This document shows positions 25,306 to 33,042 of a stretch of 64,000 nucleotides of DNA, in pieces; positions within the stretch are counted from its first letter, which is position 1; each line of letters starts with the position of its first letter. The notes under the pieces are model-generated. The model did no database searches, had not been told where the DNA came from, and saw only the letters and a list, made by a program, of their open reading frames with translations. Origin of the DNA: an uncultured Lachnospiraceae bacterium (GTDB lineage: Bacteria; Bacillota; Clostridia; Lachnospirales; Lachnospiraceae). Both the position numbers and the translations under genes were made by a program. Where the stretch lies: contig CAJULA010000017.1 in the NCBI GenBank assembly GCA_910587155.1, positions 1 to 64,000 on the forward strand. The letters are read 5' to 3'.

Positions 25306-26481
25306 TTACTTCCAAAACCCTTTTTTCTTTTTGTCTTTGGTCTCTGAAGTGCCGTTTTTACCCGATTCGGCTTTCTTGGCCGCATTCAGGCTGTCGCCCG
25401 TCACCTCATCAAATTTCCGCAGCAGTTCTTTTGCCTCATGGGAAAGTTTATCGGGCACCTGTACCACCAGAGTCACGTAATGATCGCCGCGCACGTCTTT
25501 ATTGCGCAGGGAAGGCACACCTTTCCCCTTTAATCTGACACGTGTGTCAGTCTGGGTGCCGGCCTTTACCTCGTAGATGACTCTGCCGTCTACCGTGTCA
25601 ATGACAATTTCACCGCCCAGCGCTGCCACCGGGAAGGATACCGGCACGGTAGAATAAATATTATAATCCTGTCTCTGGAATTTGGGATGTCGCTGTACAA
25701 TGACTTCCACCAGCAGATCCCCTCTGGGCCCGCCATTTGTACCCGGTTCGCCCTTGTCACGGATCCGTACACTCTGCCCATTGTCGATTCCCGCGGGAAT
25801 CGTGATCTGAATCTTTTTGCGATTCGCAATATAGCCACTGCCGTGACAGTCCGCGCATTTGTCTTTGATCACCTTGCCGCTGCCGCCGCACTCGGGACAT
25901 GTCTGTACATTTCTGACGGTGCCGAAAAATGACTGCTGGGTAAATACAACCTGACCTTTCCCGCCACATTTGGAACAGGTTTCCGCGCTGGTGCCAGGTT
26001 TTGCACCGCTGCCATGGCAGGCAGGGCACTCATCCTTCAGTGTCAGTTCGATCTCCTTTTCCACACCAAATACGGCTTCTTCAAATTTTATACGTACACT
26101 CGTCCGGAGATTCGCGCCTTTCATGGGGCCGCTGCTGCGCCCGCTTCTCCTGCCGCCGCCAAACAGATCCCCGAATATATCCCCGAATATATCTCCGAAG
26201 TCAGCACTGTTGAAGTCAAAACCACCGAAACCGCCTCCGCCTCCGCCGCTTTCAAATGCAGCATGGCCAAACTGATCGTACTGACGTCTCTTTTCGGGAT
26301 CACTCAATATGGCATACGCCTCAGACGCTTCTTTAAACTTTTTCTCCGCTTCCGCATCGCCCGGATTCATATCCGGATGATATTTCTTGGCAAGCGCCCT
26401 GTATGCTTTTTTGATCGCCGCTTCATCGGCGCTCTTCTCTACTCCCAGGACCTCATAATAATCACGTTTCTGCTCTGCCAT
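25306..26481 (-). CDS. dnaJ: Chaperone protein DnaJ
   Basis: A 391-residue Hsp40 co-chaperone that stimulates DnaK ATPase and delivers clients. Residues 4-70 are the J domain with the HPD tripeptide (KKYHPDMNPGD); a Gly/Phe-rich linker follows (GGGGGGFGGFDF), then four zinc-binding repeats CPACHGSG, CSKCGGKG, CPECGGSG and CADCHGSG, and the two client-binding beta domains. This is a complete type I DnaJ. The C-terminal tail is Lys/Gly rich (KDKKKKGFWK). It is the last gene of the heat-shock operon, 123 bases after dnaK; that gap contains a GTATGGGGC/GCCCCATAC inverted repeat that may affect mRNA stability. Confidence 0.98.
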   Translation of the reverse strand: MAEQKRDYYEVLGVEKSADEAAIKKAYRALAKKYHPDMNPGDAEAEKKFKEASEAYAILSDPEKRRQYDQFGHAAFESGGGGGGFGGFDFNSADFGDIFGDIFGDLFGGGRRSGRSSGPMKGANLRTSVRIKFEEAVFGVEKEIELTLKDECPACHGSGAKPGTSAETCSKCGGKGQVVFTQQSFFGTVRNVQTCPECGGSGKVIKDKCADCHGSGYIANRKKIQITIPAGIDNGQSVRIRDKGEPGTNGGPRGDLLVEVIVQRHPKFQRQDYNIYSTVPVSFPVAALGGEIVIDTVDGRVIYEVKAGTQTDTRVRLKGKGVPSLRNKDVRGDHYVTLVVQVPDKLSHEAKELLRKFDEVTGDSLNAAKKAESGKNGTSETKDKKKKGFWK

Positions 26482-26604
26482 AACATTTTACCTTTTTCCA
26501 TACAGAAGATGCCCTGACGGCATCCCGGATCAGGATACCTGCGCCTTCGCACAAGGTATGGGGCAACCCGTTTGCGGTCTCTGCCCCATACTCTGATCTC
26601 TGTA

Positions 26605-28485
26605 TTATACCTCTCTGTAATCTCCGTCTACTACGTCATCTGCCGCACCTGTATCTTCGGCAGGTCCTGCCTGTGCGCCACCCATATCCATATCGGGACC
26701 CGCGCCTGCCGCTCCCTGCGCCTGTGCCTGCTCATACACTTTGGTAAACAGTGCCTGTGCACCGTTCATCAGCTTCTCCTGCGCTGCCTTCATCTCAGCC
26801 ACCTGCGCTTCTGTCATCTCTGTATCTTTTGTCTTCTCCAAAATCTCTTTCAGAGCCGCCAGGTCAGCTTCCACTGTGGCCTTATCGCTCTCCGCAATCT
26901 TATCGCCCACATCCTTCAGTGCCTTCTCTGTCTGGAACACGAAGGAATCTGCATCGTTCCTTGCATCAATGGCTTCTTTTCTCTTCTTATCCTGCGCTTC
27001 AAATTCAGCGGCTTCTTTTACCGCTCTGTCGATGTCTTCATCGGACATATTGGAACCTGCGGTAATGGTGATATGCTGCTCTTTTCCGGTTCCCAGATCC
27101 TTTGCGGAAACATTGACGATACCGTTGGCATCAATATCAAATGTCACTTCGATCTGCGGGATTCCACGGGGTGCCGGAGGGATACCGTCCAGTCTGAACT
27201 GGCCGAGAGATTTGTTGTCCTTCGCAAACTGTCTTTCACCCTGCACCACATTGATATCCACTGCAGTCTGATTATCTGCTGCCGTAGAGAACACCTGACT
27301 CTTCTTTGTCGGGATGGTCGTATTTCTCTCAATCAGCCTCGTTGCCACACCGCCCATTGTCTCAATGGAAAGAGAAAGCGGGGTGACATCCAGCAGCAGA
27401 ATATCGCCTGCGCCTGCATCGCCGGCCAGCTTGCCGCCCTGGATAGAAGCGCCGATGGCCACACATTCGTCAGGGTTCAGTGACTTGCTCGGTTCATGTC
27501 CTGTCAGCGCCTTTACCTTATCCTGTACCGCCGGAATACGGGTAGAACCACCTACCAGCAATACTTTGCCCAGCTCGGAGGCAGACACGCCCGCATCCTT
27601 GAGCGCATTCTGCACCGGAATCGCTGTCATTTCCACCAGGTCATGCGTCAGTTCGTCAAATTTAGCCCTTGTCAGATTCATGTCAAAGTGCTTCGGCCCT
27701 TCCGGTGTCGCCGTGATAAACGGAAGGTTGATATTGGTAGTCGTCGCAGACGAAAGTTCCTTCTTGGCTTTTTCTGCGGCTTCTTTCAGTCTCTGCAATG
27801 CCATCTTGTCTGTCGAAAGGTCAATGCCTTCGTTTTTCTTAAATTCAGCAAGCATATAATCCGTGATCTTCTGGTCAAAATCATCGCCGCCCAGACGGTT
27901 GTTGCCGTTGGTTGCCAGAACTTCGATCACGCCGTCGCCGATCTCGATGATGGATACATCAAACGTACCGCCGCCCAGGTCATAGACCATGATCTTCTGC
28001 TCTTTTTCATTATCCAGGCCGTAAGCCAGCGCCGCTGCCGTAGGCTCGTTGATAATACGTTTCACATCCATGCCCGCGATCTTGCCGGCATCCTTTGTTG
28101 CCTGACGCTGTGCGTCATTGAAGTACGCCGGTACGGTGATCACCGCTTCTGTCACCTTCTCACCGAGATAATTCTCAGCATCGGCTTTCAGTTTCTGTAA
28201 AATCATGGCCGAAATCTGCTGCGGAGAATATCTCTTATCATCAATGGTTCTGCCATGATCCGTACCCATATCTCTTTTAATGGAAGAAATGGTCTTTTCC
28301 GCATTGGTCACTGCCTGCCTTTTCGCCGGCTCACCTACCAGACGTTCTCCTGTCTTGGTAAAGGCCACAACAGACGGTGTGGTTCTTGCGCCCTCTGTAT
28401 TGGCGATAACGGTCGGTTTACCGCCTTCCATAACTGCCACGCAGCTATTGGTCGTTCCAAGGTCGATTCCTATAATCTTGCTCAT
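26605..28485 (-). CDS. dnaK: Chaperone protein DnaK (Hsp70)
   Basis: A 626-residue Hsp70. The nucleotide-binding domain shows GIDLGTTNSCVAV, VYDLGGGTFDVS and VGGSTRIPAV; the substrate-binding domain begins after DVTPLSLSIETMGG. As in other Gram-positive DnaK proteins, the loop that E. coli has near residue 80 is shortened. The C-terminus is Gly/Met/Asp rich. AGGAGGG lies eight bases before the ATG. It acts with DnaJ and GrpE in protein folding and repair, and is under HrcA/CIRCE control from the operon start at 30316. Confidence 0.98.
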   Translation of the reverse strand: MSKIIGIDLGTTNSCVAVMEGGKPTVIANTEGARTTPSVVAFTKTGERLVGEPAKRQAVTNAEKTISSIKRDMGTDHGRTIDDKRYSPQQISAMILQKLKADAENYLGEKVTEAVITVPAYFNDAQRQATKDAGKIAGMDVKRIINEPTAAALAYGLDNEKEQKIMVYDLGGGTFDVSIIEIGDGVIEVLATNGNNRLGGDDFDQKITDYMLAEFKKNEGIDLSTDKMALQRLKEAAEKAKKELSSATTTNINLPFITATPEGPKHFDMNLTRAKFDELTHDLVEMTAIPVQNALKDAGVSASELGKVLLVGGSTRIPAVQDKVKALTGHEPSKSLNPDECVAIGASIQGGKLAGDAGAGDILLLDVTPLSLSIETMGGVATRLIERNTTIPTKKSQVFSTAADNQTAVDINVVQGERQFAKDNKSLGQFRLDGIPPAPRGIPQIEVTFDIDANGIVNVSAKDLGTGKEQHITITAGSNMSDEDIDRAVKEAAEFEAQDKKRKEAIDARNDADSFVFQTEKALKDVGDKIAESDKATVEADLAALKEILEKTKDTEMTEAQVAEMKAAQEKLMNGAQALFTKVYEQAQAQGAAGAGPDMDMGGAQAGPAEDTGAADDVVDGDYREV

Positions 28486-28572
28486 GATAAAGCCCTCCTA
28501 TATAAATTAAATGTTTCCAGTATCTATGCCCGCTGCGCGCCATTTCCATCCATGGCCGCCGCGGGGGATCAA

Positions 28573-29199
28573 CTACTCTGCCACTGCCACCATACTGTGC
28601 CTTACTACGGTGTCATGATACAGATAGCCCTTCTGCAGCTCCTGTGCCACTGTCCCCGATTCAAATTCCTCACTTTCCACCTGCATCACCGCATTGTGAA
28701 AATCGGGATTAAATTCGGTTCCTATGGCTTTGATCGGCTTCACGCCGATATTTTCCAGTTCTGTCATCAGCTGCTTATACACCATGTTCATGCCTTCCAT
28801 AAAGGCATCGCTGCCGCCCTCGGGCACCGGTGTCTGCAGCCCTCTCTCAAAATTATCCACCACCGGCAGTATCTTCTCGATCACACTTCTGGCGCCGGTC
28901 TCAAACATCTGGTTCTTTTCCTTCTCCGTCCTTTTGCGGAAATTTTCAAATTCCGCCATCTGACGCTTTACCCGGTCTTCCAGTTCCTCGATTTTTTCCT
29001 TATATTTATCTTTCTTCTCTGCTTTGGCTTTCTTTTTGAACGCTTTCGCCTCCTCTTTTGTCAGCGCCTGCTCCGGCTCCGCCGGCTCCTCTGCACAATG
29101 GTCTGCTCCTGCCGTCTCCTGCATATCCGCATCGCTTTCCGGATTTTCCGCAGGTTCCCTATGTTCCATTTCCTGATCCTGTCTGTTTTCTTCTGACAC
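28573..29199 (-). CDS. grpE: Nucleotide exchange factor GrpE
   Basis: A 208-residue GrpE that releases ADP from DnaK. An acidic, disordered N-terminus is followed by a long Lys/Glu coiled coil (KEKIEELEDRVKRQMAEFENF and onward) and the beta domain ending GYLYHDTVVRHSMVAV, the family signature. I chose the GTG at 29199, with AGGAAG seven bases upstream; an ATG eleven codons earlier has no ribosome site. The gap to dnaK (87 bases) contains a GC-rich imperfect hairpin. Confidence 0.95.
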   Translation of the reverse strand: MSEENRQDQEMEHREPAENPESDADMQETAGADHCAEEPAEPEQALTKEEAKAFKKKAKAEKKDKYKEKIEELEDRVKRQMAEFENFRKRTEKEKNQMFETGARSVIEKILPVVDNFERGLQTPVPEGGSDAFMEGMNMVYKQLMTELENIGVKPIKAIGTEFNPDFHNAVMQVESEEFESGTVAQELQKGYLYHDTVVRHSMVAVAE

Positions 29200-29275
29200 G
29201 CCTCTTCTTCCTTCCTGTACCTGATGATCCAAACGGTACCTGTTTTATATTTTTCCTGATTCCTCAGCTAACATA

Positions 29276-30316
29276 TTACCGCTTCTTATATAAAGTATCC
29301 AGTTGATGCATCAATGTCTTCAAGGTATCCACCACTTTGTCGTAATCCATCCGTGTCGGACCGATAATACCGATCGTTCCCCGCATGCCTTCCTCCAGCT
29401 CATAGGTGGCCGTCACAATGCTGCAGTCCTTCATCGTCCGGATCGGTGTCTCTTCCCCGATATAAACCTGAATCCCTGTATTGCTTTCATCAGCGAGTGT
29501 TTCCCGCACCAGCTCTGTCAGCATCTGCTTTTCCTCAAATGTGTTGATCAGCTCGCTGGCCTTGCGGTTATCCGCCAGCTCCGGATAGCGGAAGATATTG
29601 TTGGTGCCGCTTGTATAAATCTCAAGATCCTCATCTGCCTTGATGGCATCCGCCACCGCGTCGATCACTTCACTGACGATATCGCTGTGAATCCCGGCCT
29701 GCCGCTTCATGGCTGCGATCATACCAAGATTGATCTCCTCCGCAGACAGTCCGTTTAAATGGGTATTGAGCAGAATATTCAGCTTCAGGATCGTCTCATC
29801 GTCCAGTTCCTCTTCCATCTGCAGCATATTGTTCCTGATCACATTGCCTTCCGCAACAATCACTGCCAGCAGCTGTCTGGCATCCATCTTGGAAAGCTGG
29901 ATAAACTTCAGCTTATTTTTCCTGGTCTGAGGTGCGGAGATCATGGTGGCATAATTGGTATTGGCTGCCAGCAGTCTGGCCACCTGCTTCAGAAGCTGCT
30001 CCATCCGGTCCTCCCGCTCCAGAAGCATGCCTTTGATCTCTTCCACTTCCTTCTCTTTCTCCTGCATCATATTATCCACATACAGACGATAGCCCTTATC
30101 GGAAGGAATCCTGCCTGCTGACGTATGGGGCTGGAGAATATAGCCCAGCTCTTCCAGATCCGCCATCTCATTGCGGATGGTAGCCGAGCTTAAATTGAGG
30201 TCGGTGTATTTGGAAATCGTTCTGCTGCCCACCGGCTCTCCGGTTTCCAGATAATTGTGGATGATGGCCTGCAAAATCTTCATCTTTCTTTCATCCAGCA
30301 ATTGCGCTCCCACCAT
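29276..30316 (-). CDS. hrcA: Heat-inducible transcription repressor HrcA
   Basis: A 346-residue repressor of class I heat-shock genes that binds CIRCE and is kept active by GroEL. The N-terminal winged helix (ERKMKILQAIIHNYLETGEP, SRTISKYTDLNLSSATIRNEM) and central GAF-like domain (GIIGPTRMDYDKVV near the end) are clear. I start at 30316, with GAGGG just upstream; the in-frame ATG at 30400 would place CIRCE inside the coding region and overlaps the -35 element. First gene of the operon. Confidence 0.96.
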   Translation of the reverse strand: MVGAQLLDERKMKILQAIIHNYLETGEPVGSRTISKYTDLNLSSATIRNEMADLEELGYILQPHTSAGRIPSDKGYRLYVDNMMQEKEKEVEEIKGMLLEREDRMEQLLKQVARLLAANTNYATMISAPQTRKNKLKFIQLSKMDARQLLAVIVAEGNVIRNNMLQMEEELDDETILKLNILLNTHLNGLSAEEINLGMIAAMKRQAGIHSDIVSEVIDAVADAIKADEDLEIYTSGTNNIFRYPELADNRKASELINTFEEKQMLTELVRETLADESNTGIQVYIGEETPIRTMKDCSIVTATYELEEGMRGTIGIIGPTRMDYDKVVDTLKTLMHQLDTLYKKR

Positions 30317-30330
30317 CCTTTCCCTCGTTA

Positions 30331-30357
30331 TTAGCACTCGTCTTTTATGAGTGCTAA
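30331..30357. promoter_or_regulatory. CIRCE operator (perfect)
   Basis: TTAGCACTC, a nine-base spacer and GAGTGCTAA match the CIRCE consensus exactly. It lies between the promoter and the hrcA start codon, giving autoregulation of the whole operon by HrcA. Confidence 0.97.
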
Positions 30358-30371
30358 TCTGTTCTGTACCT

Positions 30372-30400
30372 AAAATAGCACTTACGCTATTTATTGTCAA
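30372..30400 (-). promoter_or_regulatory. Promoter of the hrcA operon
   Basis: On the minus strand TTGACA, a 17-base spacer and TATTTT. The start point falls at the edge of CIRCE, the expected layout. Confidence 0.8.
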
Positions 30401-30715
30401 TTCTTTTTCGGAAATAAATTATAAAAATATTCTAAAAAATCACCGGCTTCTCTTTTCTGCCATGCTGTCATAACTATAGTGATAAGCAGAAATTTCAATC
30501 ATATACCGCATAGCATGGTTGAAATCAGCACATCATTAAGAAAATTTTAAAAAATAATTGCAAAATATCCGCAAAGACCATATACTCTATTCTATGTGCA
30601 TCAAATTGTAAACACTCCCCTGTTTTTTAAGGAAACGCTGATTTAATCAACACTTCCTTGAGAATGCCGGTTCATGGCACGGCATGACGGGGACGACCAG
30701 GAGATATAGGAGATT
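30401..30715. other. Gene-free AT-rich interval with two inverted repeats
   Basis: No credible gene in 315 bases between divergent transcription units. It holds an 11-base inverted repeat (ATTTCAATCAT at 30492-30502 and ATGGTTGAAAT at 30515-30525, one G-T wobble) and the palindromic repeat at 30629-30659. No clear promoter for the following plus-strand gene was identified. Confidence 0.5.
30629..30659. repeat. Short palindromic repeat, copy 1
   Basis: AAGGAAACGCTGATT followed by TAATCAACACTTCCTT. It belongs with 32244-32273 and 49252-49278 to a family of the form GGAARYGCTGATT-N-AATCARCRCTTCC (with R/Y changes). This copy precedes the 509-residue gene. Confidence 0.8.
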
Positions 30716-32245
30716 ATGACAGCCAGTACCATTGCAAAAGAAAAGAATCATGACAGCGACAGGGAGATCCGCAGATATCCGCAGGAAGCGCCGGCCACAG
30801 GCGGAAAAAGGAAAGCTAAGAGGCCATCGTCCCAGAGCGCAAAAGCTGCCGCCGGGAAGTCCAAAAGGCCGCCGACAGCAAAAAGGGAACGCAGAGAAAC
30901 AGAACTGCGGCTGATTAAATCCGAGAAAAAACCACAACGATCAGAATGCGGCCCCGCAGGAAATGCAGCAAAAAAACGTGAGGCCGCCGTACATAACAGG
31001 AAGAAAAAGCCAACGACAGCCGTACATGGCGCAGGCAGGCAAAATCCCCGCAGGCCACAGCAGAGCAGGAATCCGGACAGACATTCTGCCCCTATCCGTA
31101 AAAAACGTCCTGTCCCCGATGCCCGGAGGCGGGCCGTTTCCCCCAGAAGGAAAAGACGCTTTGCCGTGTGGAAATATATTCTGCCAGTGATAGCGGCATG
31201 TACGGCCGCCGGATTTGTGCTCTGGTATCTGAGCTTTGATAATCTGCTGCCCAGCGACTACATACATGTCACATATAGCGGATATGATTCCAGAGGCACG
31301 GCCGCACTTTCAATCGAAGGAGCAGAAGAATATGCCGCCTTTCTGGAAGACACGGAAGTCCGGCTTCTTACGGAAAATGGGAATCTCAAAAACGGCGATA
31401 TACTCGATATACAGTTTCTGTATGATGAAGAGAAAGCCAAAGAAGAAAAACTGCGGATCAAAGAAGACAGTTTTCAGATTGAAGTAAACGGCCTGCCCGA
31501 GGGCCGGGAACTCACCAGGGAAATGCTTTTTCAGGATATACGGATCAGCTATGAAGGTACGGCGCCGGAGCTGTCAGTCTCCGTCACAAACGAGAGCAGC
31601 GATCCTTTTTTGCAGACTGTCGCCTATGAGATAACCGACCGGAAAGAAACCTATGACATCGGCGACACCTTTACGGTAACGGCTGCCTTTTCCGAAGAAG
31701 AGGCCGTTTCTTACGAATACGCAGTATCCGCTGCCGATTACAGTCAGGAATTCACAGTAGAAAACGCAGATCGCTACCTGCGCAGCGCTTCCCAGCTTAC
31801 CCAGGAACAGATTGATCTTCTCGATGAAACGGCAGTTTCCCTTTTCGGTGACGCCAACGAATACGGCCTGCGCATCTTCAGCGAAGCAAACCTGATGCCT
31901 ATCTGGATCAACGGCAAAAACACATTTAAATGGAGCAATCCCCGACTGATCTCCGCTTATCTGAATGTACTGAAACCGGAATATTTCCAGACAATGCAGC
32001 AGTCGCATAACAATGACATCAAGCTGGTTTACAAAGCCACCTTATCTCAGGCTGACGGTGTGGGCTGCACGGCGGAGGTCGTCGTCCAGTTTCATGATCT
32101 CATACTGAAAGCGGACGGCACCTATGACCTGGCGCTTGATTCCGGCAGGATCATTGCCGCTTCTTTCCGGGATTCTCATATCCGCGATCTCGTCACGGAT
32201 ACCTATGCGCAGGAATACGAGGCCGAAAAACTCACCCTGACTTAA
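30716..32245 (+). CDS. Hypothetical single-pass membrane protein with long basic N-terminal tail
   Basis: A 509-residue protein with no recognised family. Residues 1-150 are strongly basic, Pro/Ser/Ala rich and probably disordered. A single membrane segment follows at about 151-172 (WKYILPVIAACTAAGFVLWY), and residues 175-509 form an extracellular region with repeated beta-strand patterns (two segments resembling each other around DILDIQFLYDEEKAKEE and DTFTVTAAFSEEEAVS). The tail would lie in the cytoplasm and could bind nucleic acid, membrane or cell-wall machinery. TAGGAGATT precedes the ATG. The gene is bracketed by two copies of a palindromic repeat, the second overlapping its stop codon. 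Confidence 0.75.
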   Translation: MTASTIAKEKNHDSDREIRRYPQEAPATGGKRKAKRPSSQSAKAAAGKSKRPPTAKRERRETELRLIKSEKKPQRSECGPAGNAAKKREAAVHNRKKKPTTAVHGAGRQNPRRPQQSRNPDRHSAPIRKKRPVPDARRRAVSPRRKRRFAVWKYILPVIAACTAAGFVLWYLSFDNLLPSDYIHVTYSGYDSRGTAALSIEGAEEYAAFLEDTEVRLLTENGNLKNGDILDIQFLYDEEKAKEEKLRIKEDSFQIEVNGLPEGRELTREMLFQDIRISYEGTAPELSVSVTNESSDPFLQTVAYEITDRKETYDIGDTFTVTAAFSEEEAVSYEYAVSAADYSQEFTVENADRYLRSASQLTQEQIDLLDETAVSLFGDANEYGLRIFSEANLMPIWINGKNTFKWSNPRLISAYLNVLKPEYFQTMQQSHNNDIKLVYKATLSQADGVGCTAEVVVQFHDLILKADGTYDLALDSGRIIAASFRDSHIRDLVTDTYAQEYEAEKLTLT

Positions 32246-32273
32246 GGAAGTGCTGATTAAATCAGCGCTTCCT
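32244..32273. repeat. Short palindromic repeat, copy 2
   Basis: AAGGAAGTGCTGATT then AAATCAGCGCTTCCT. The TAA stop of the 509-residue gene is its first part. It can form a 13-base hairpin in RNA and may end or stabilise that transcript. Confidence 0.82.
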
Positions 32274-32354
32274 CAGAGCCTCCGGCGGATGCGCACGGAT
32301 TTGAAAATGCCTCAAAGCAGCTATGTGCTTTGAGGCATTTTTCGTAACGCTATG

Positions 32355-32744
32355 TCAGATCTTGAAATTTCCCAGTACATCTTCATTAATAATGTAGTAT
32401 ACCATGCTCTCTTCCGGTTTCACGTAAAGCTCTACGGATTTGAACTCGCCTTCCTCTCTTCCCAGATCATATTTCCAAACATCTTTGGCAATCTTCACAA
32501 GATCCTCCGTCGTATATGACTTACCGGCAAACTGCAGTGTGATCGTTTCTGTCTTGTCAGCTTTTCCGGAAACTACCTCTTTCGCCTTCTTTTCAGCCGC
32601 TTTTACAACCGGGGCCGCTTTCTCCTTTGCCGCTTTTACGACCGGCTTCGCTTTCTCTGCGGCCGCCTTCACAGCCGGCTTTGCCTTCTCTGCAGCACTC
32701 TTCACTACGCTTTCCACTTTTGTCGTCTTTTTACTCTCTCTCAT
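32355..32744 (-). CDS. DUF6465-like protein with Ala/Lys repeat N-terminus
   Basis: A 129-residue protein. Residues 12-60 are imperfect 10-11-residue repeats of the pattern AAxEKAKPVVK, resembling histone-H1 or apolipoprotein-like amphipathic helices. The C-terminal 65 residues (TITLQFAGKSYTTEDLV, KSVELYVKPEESMVYYIIN) match the DUF6465 domain found in Lachnospiraceae-type Clostridia. Function is unknown; an acid-stress, nucleoid or polymer-granule surface role can be imagined for the repeats, but nothing in the neighbourhood decides it. A GGAGGAG site precedes the ATG. Confidence 0.75.
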   Translation of the reverse strand: MRESKKTTKVESVVKSAAEKAKPAVKAAAEKAKPVVKAAKEKAAPVVKAAEKKAKEVVSGKADKTETITLQFAGKSYTTEDLVKIAKDVWKYDLGREEGEFKSVELYVKPEESMVYYIINEDVLGNFKI

Positions 32745-32864
32745 AACTAAACTCCTCCCGGGCTTTCCCCTCTACTGACGGACTGTTGTTATTATGTAAT
32801 ACCCAGATGCCTAAAGAAGTATAGCAAAGTAAACTTCTCTTGTCAAGAAAGGAGCAACGCACGC

Positions 32865-32963
32865 CACGACAAACGCATGCGTGCATATTGTGGACATAAC
32901 ATGCAGGAAGGACAGAAACGGAAAAAGTGCAGACAGGATCATGGCTTTCGGCAGAGAGATGCC
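32865..32963 (+). repeat. 100-bp interspersed repeat, copy 2, inside a larger hairpin
   Basis: Partner of 3710-3810 in opposite orientation. In this copy the block at 32910-32928 (GGACAGAAACGGAAAAAGT) can pair with 32983-33001 at 17 of 19 positions, enclosing about 54 bases. Copy 1 lacks the second arm. No promoter or coding frame is evident. Confidence 0.82.
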
Positions 32964-33042
32964 AAAAGATATCGTATCAGAGACTTTTTCAATTTCTGTC
33001 CTGCTAAACGGAAATGATCACAGTTTATTCACTCCTGTCAGG

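Noticed and set aside
30317..30400. Longer HrcA starting at 30400
   Set aside because: It would put CIRCE and the promoter within the coding region; the ATG at 30316 has a ribosome site and the standard HrcA N-terminus.
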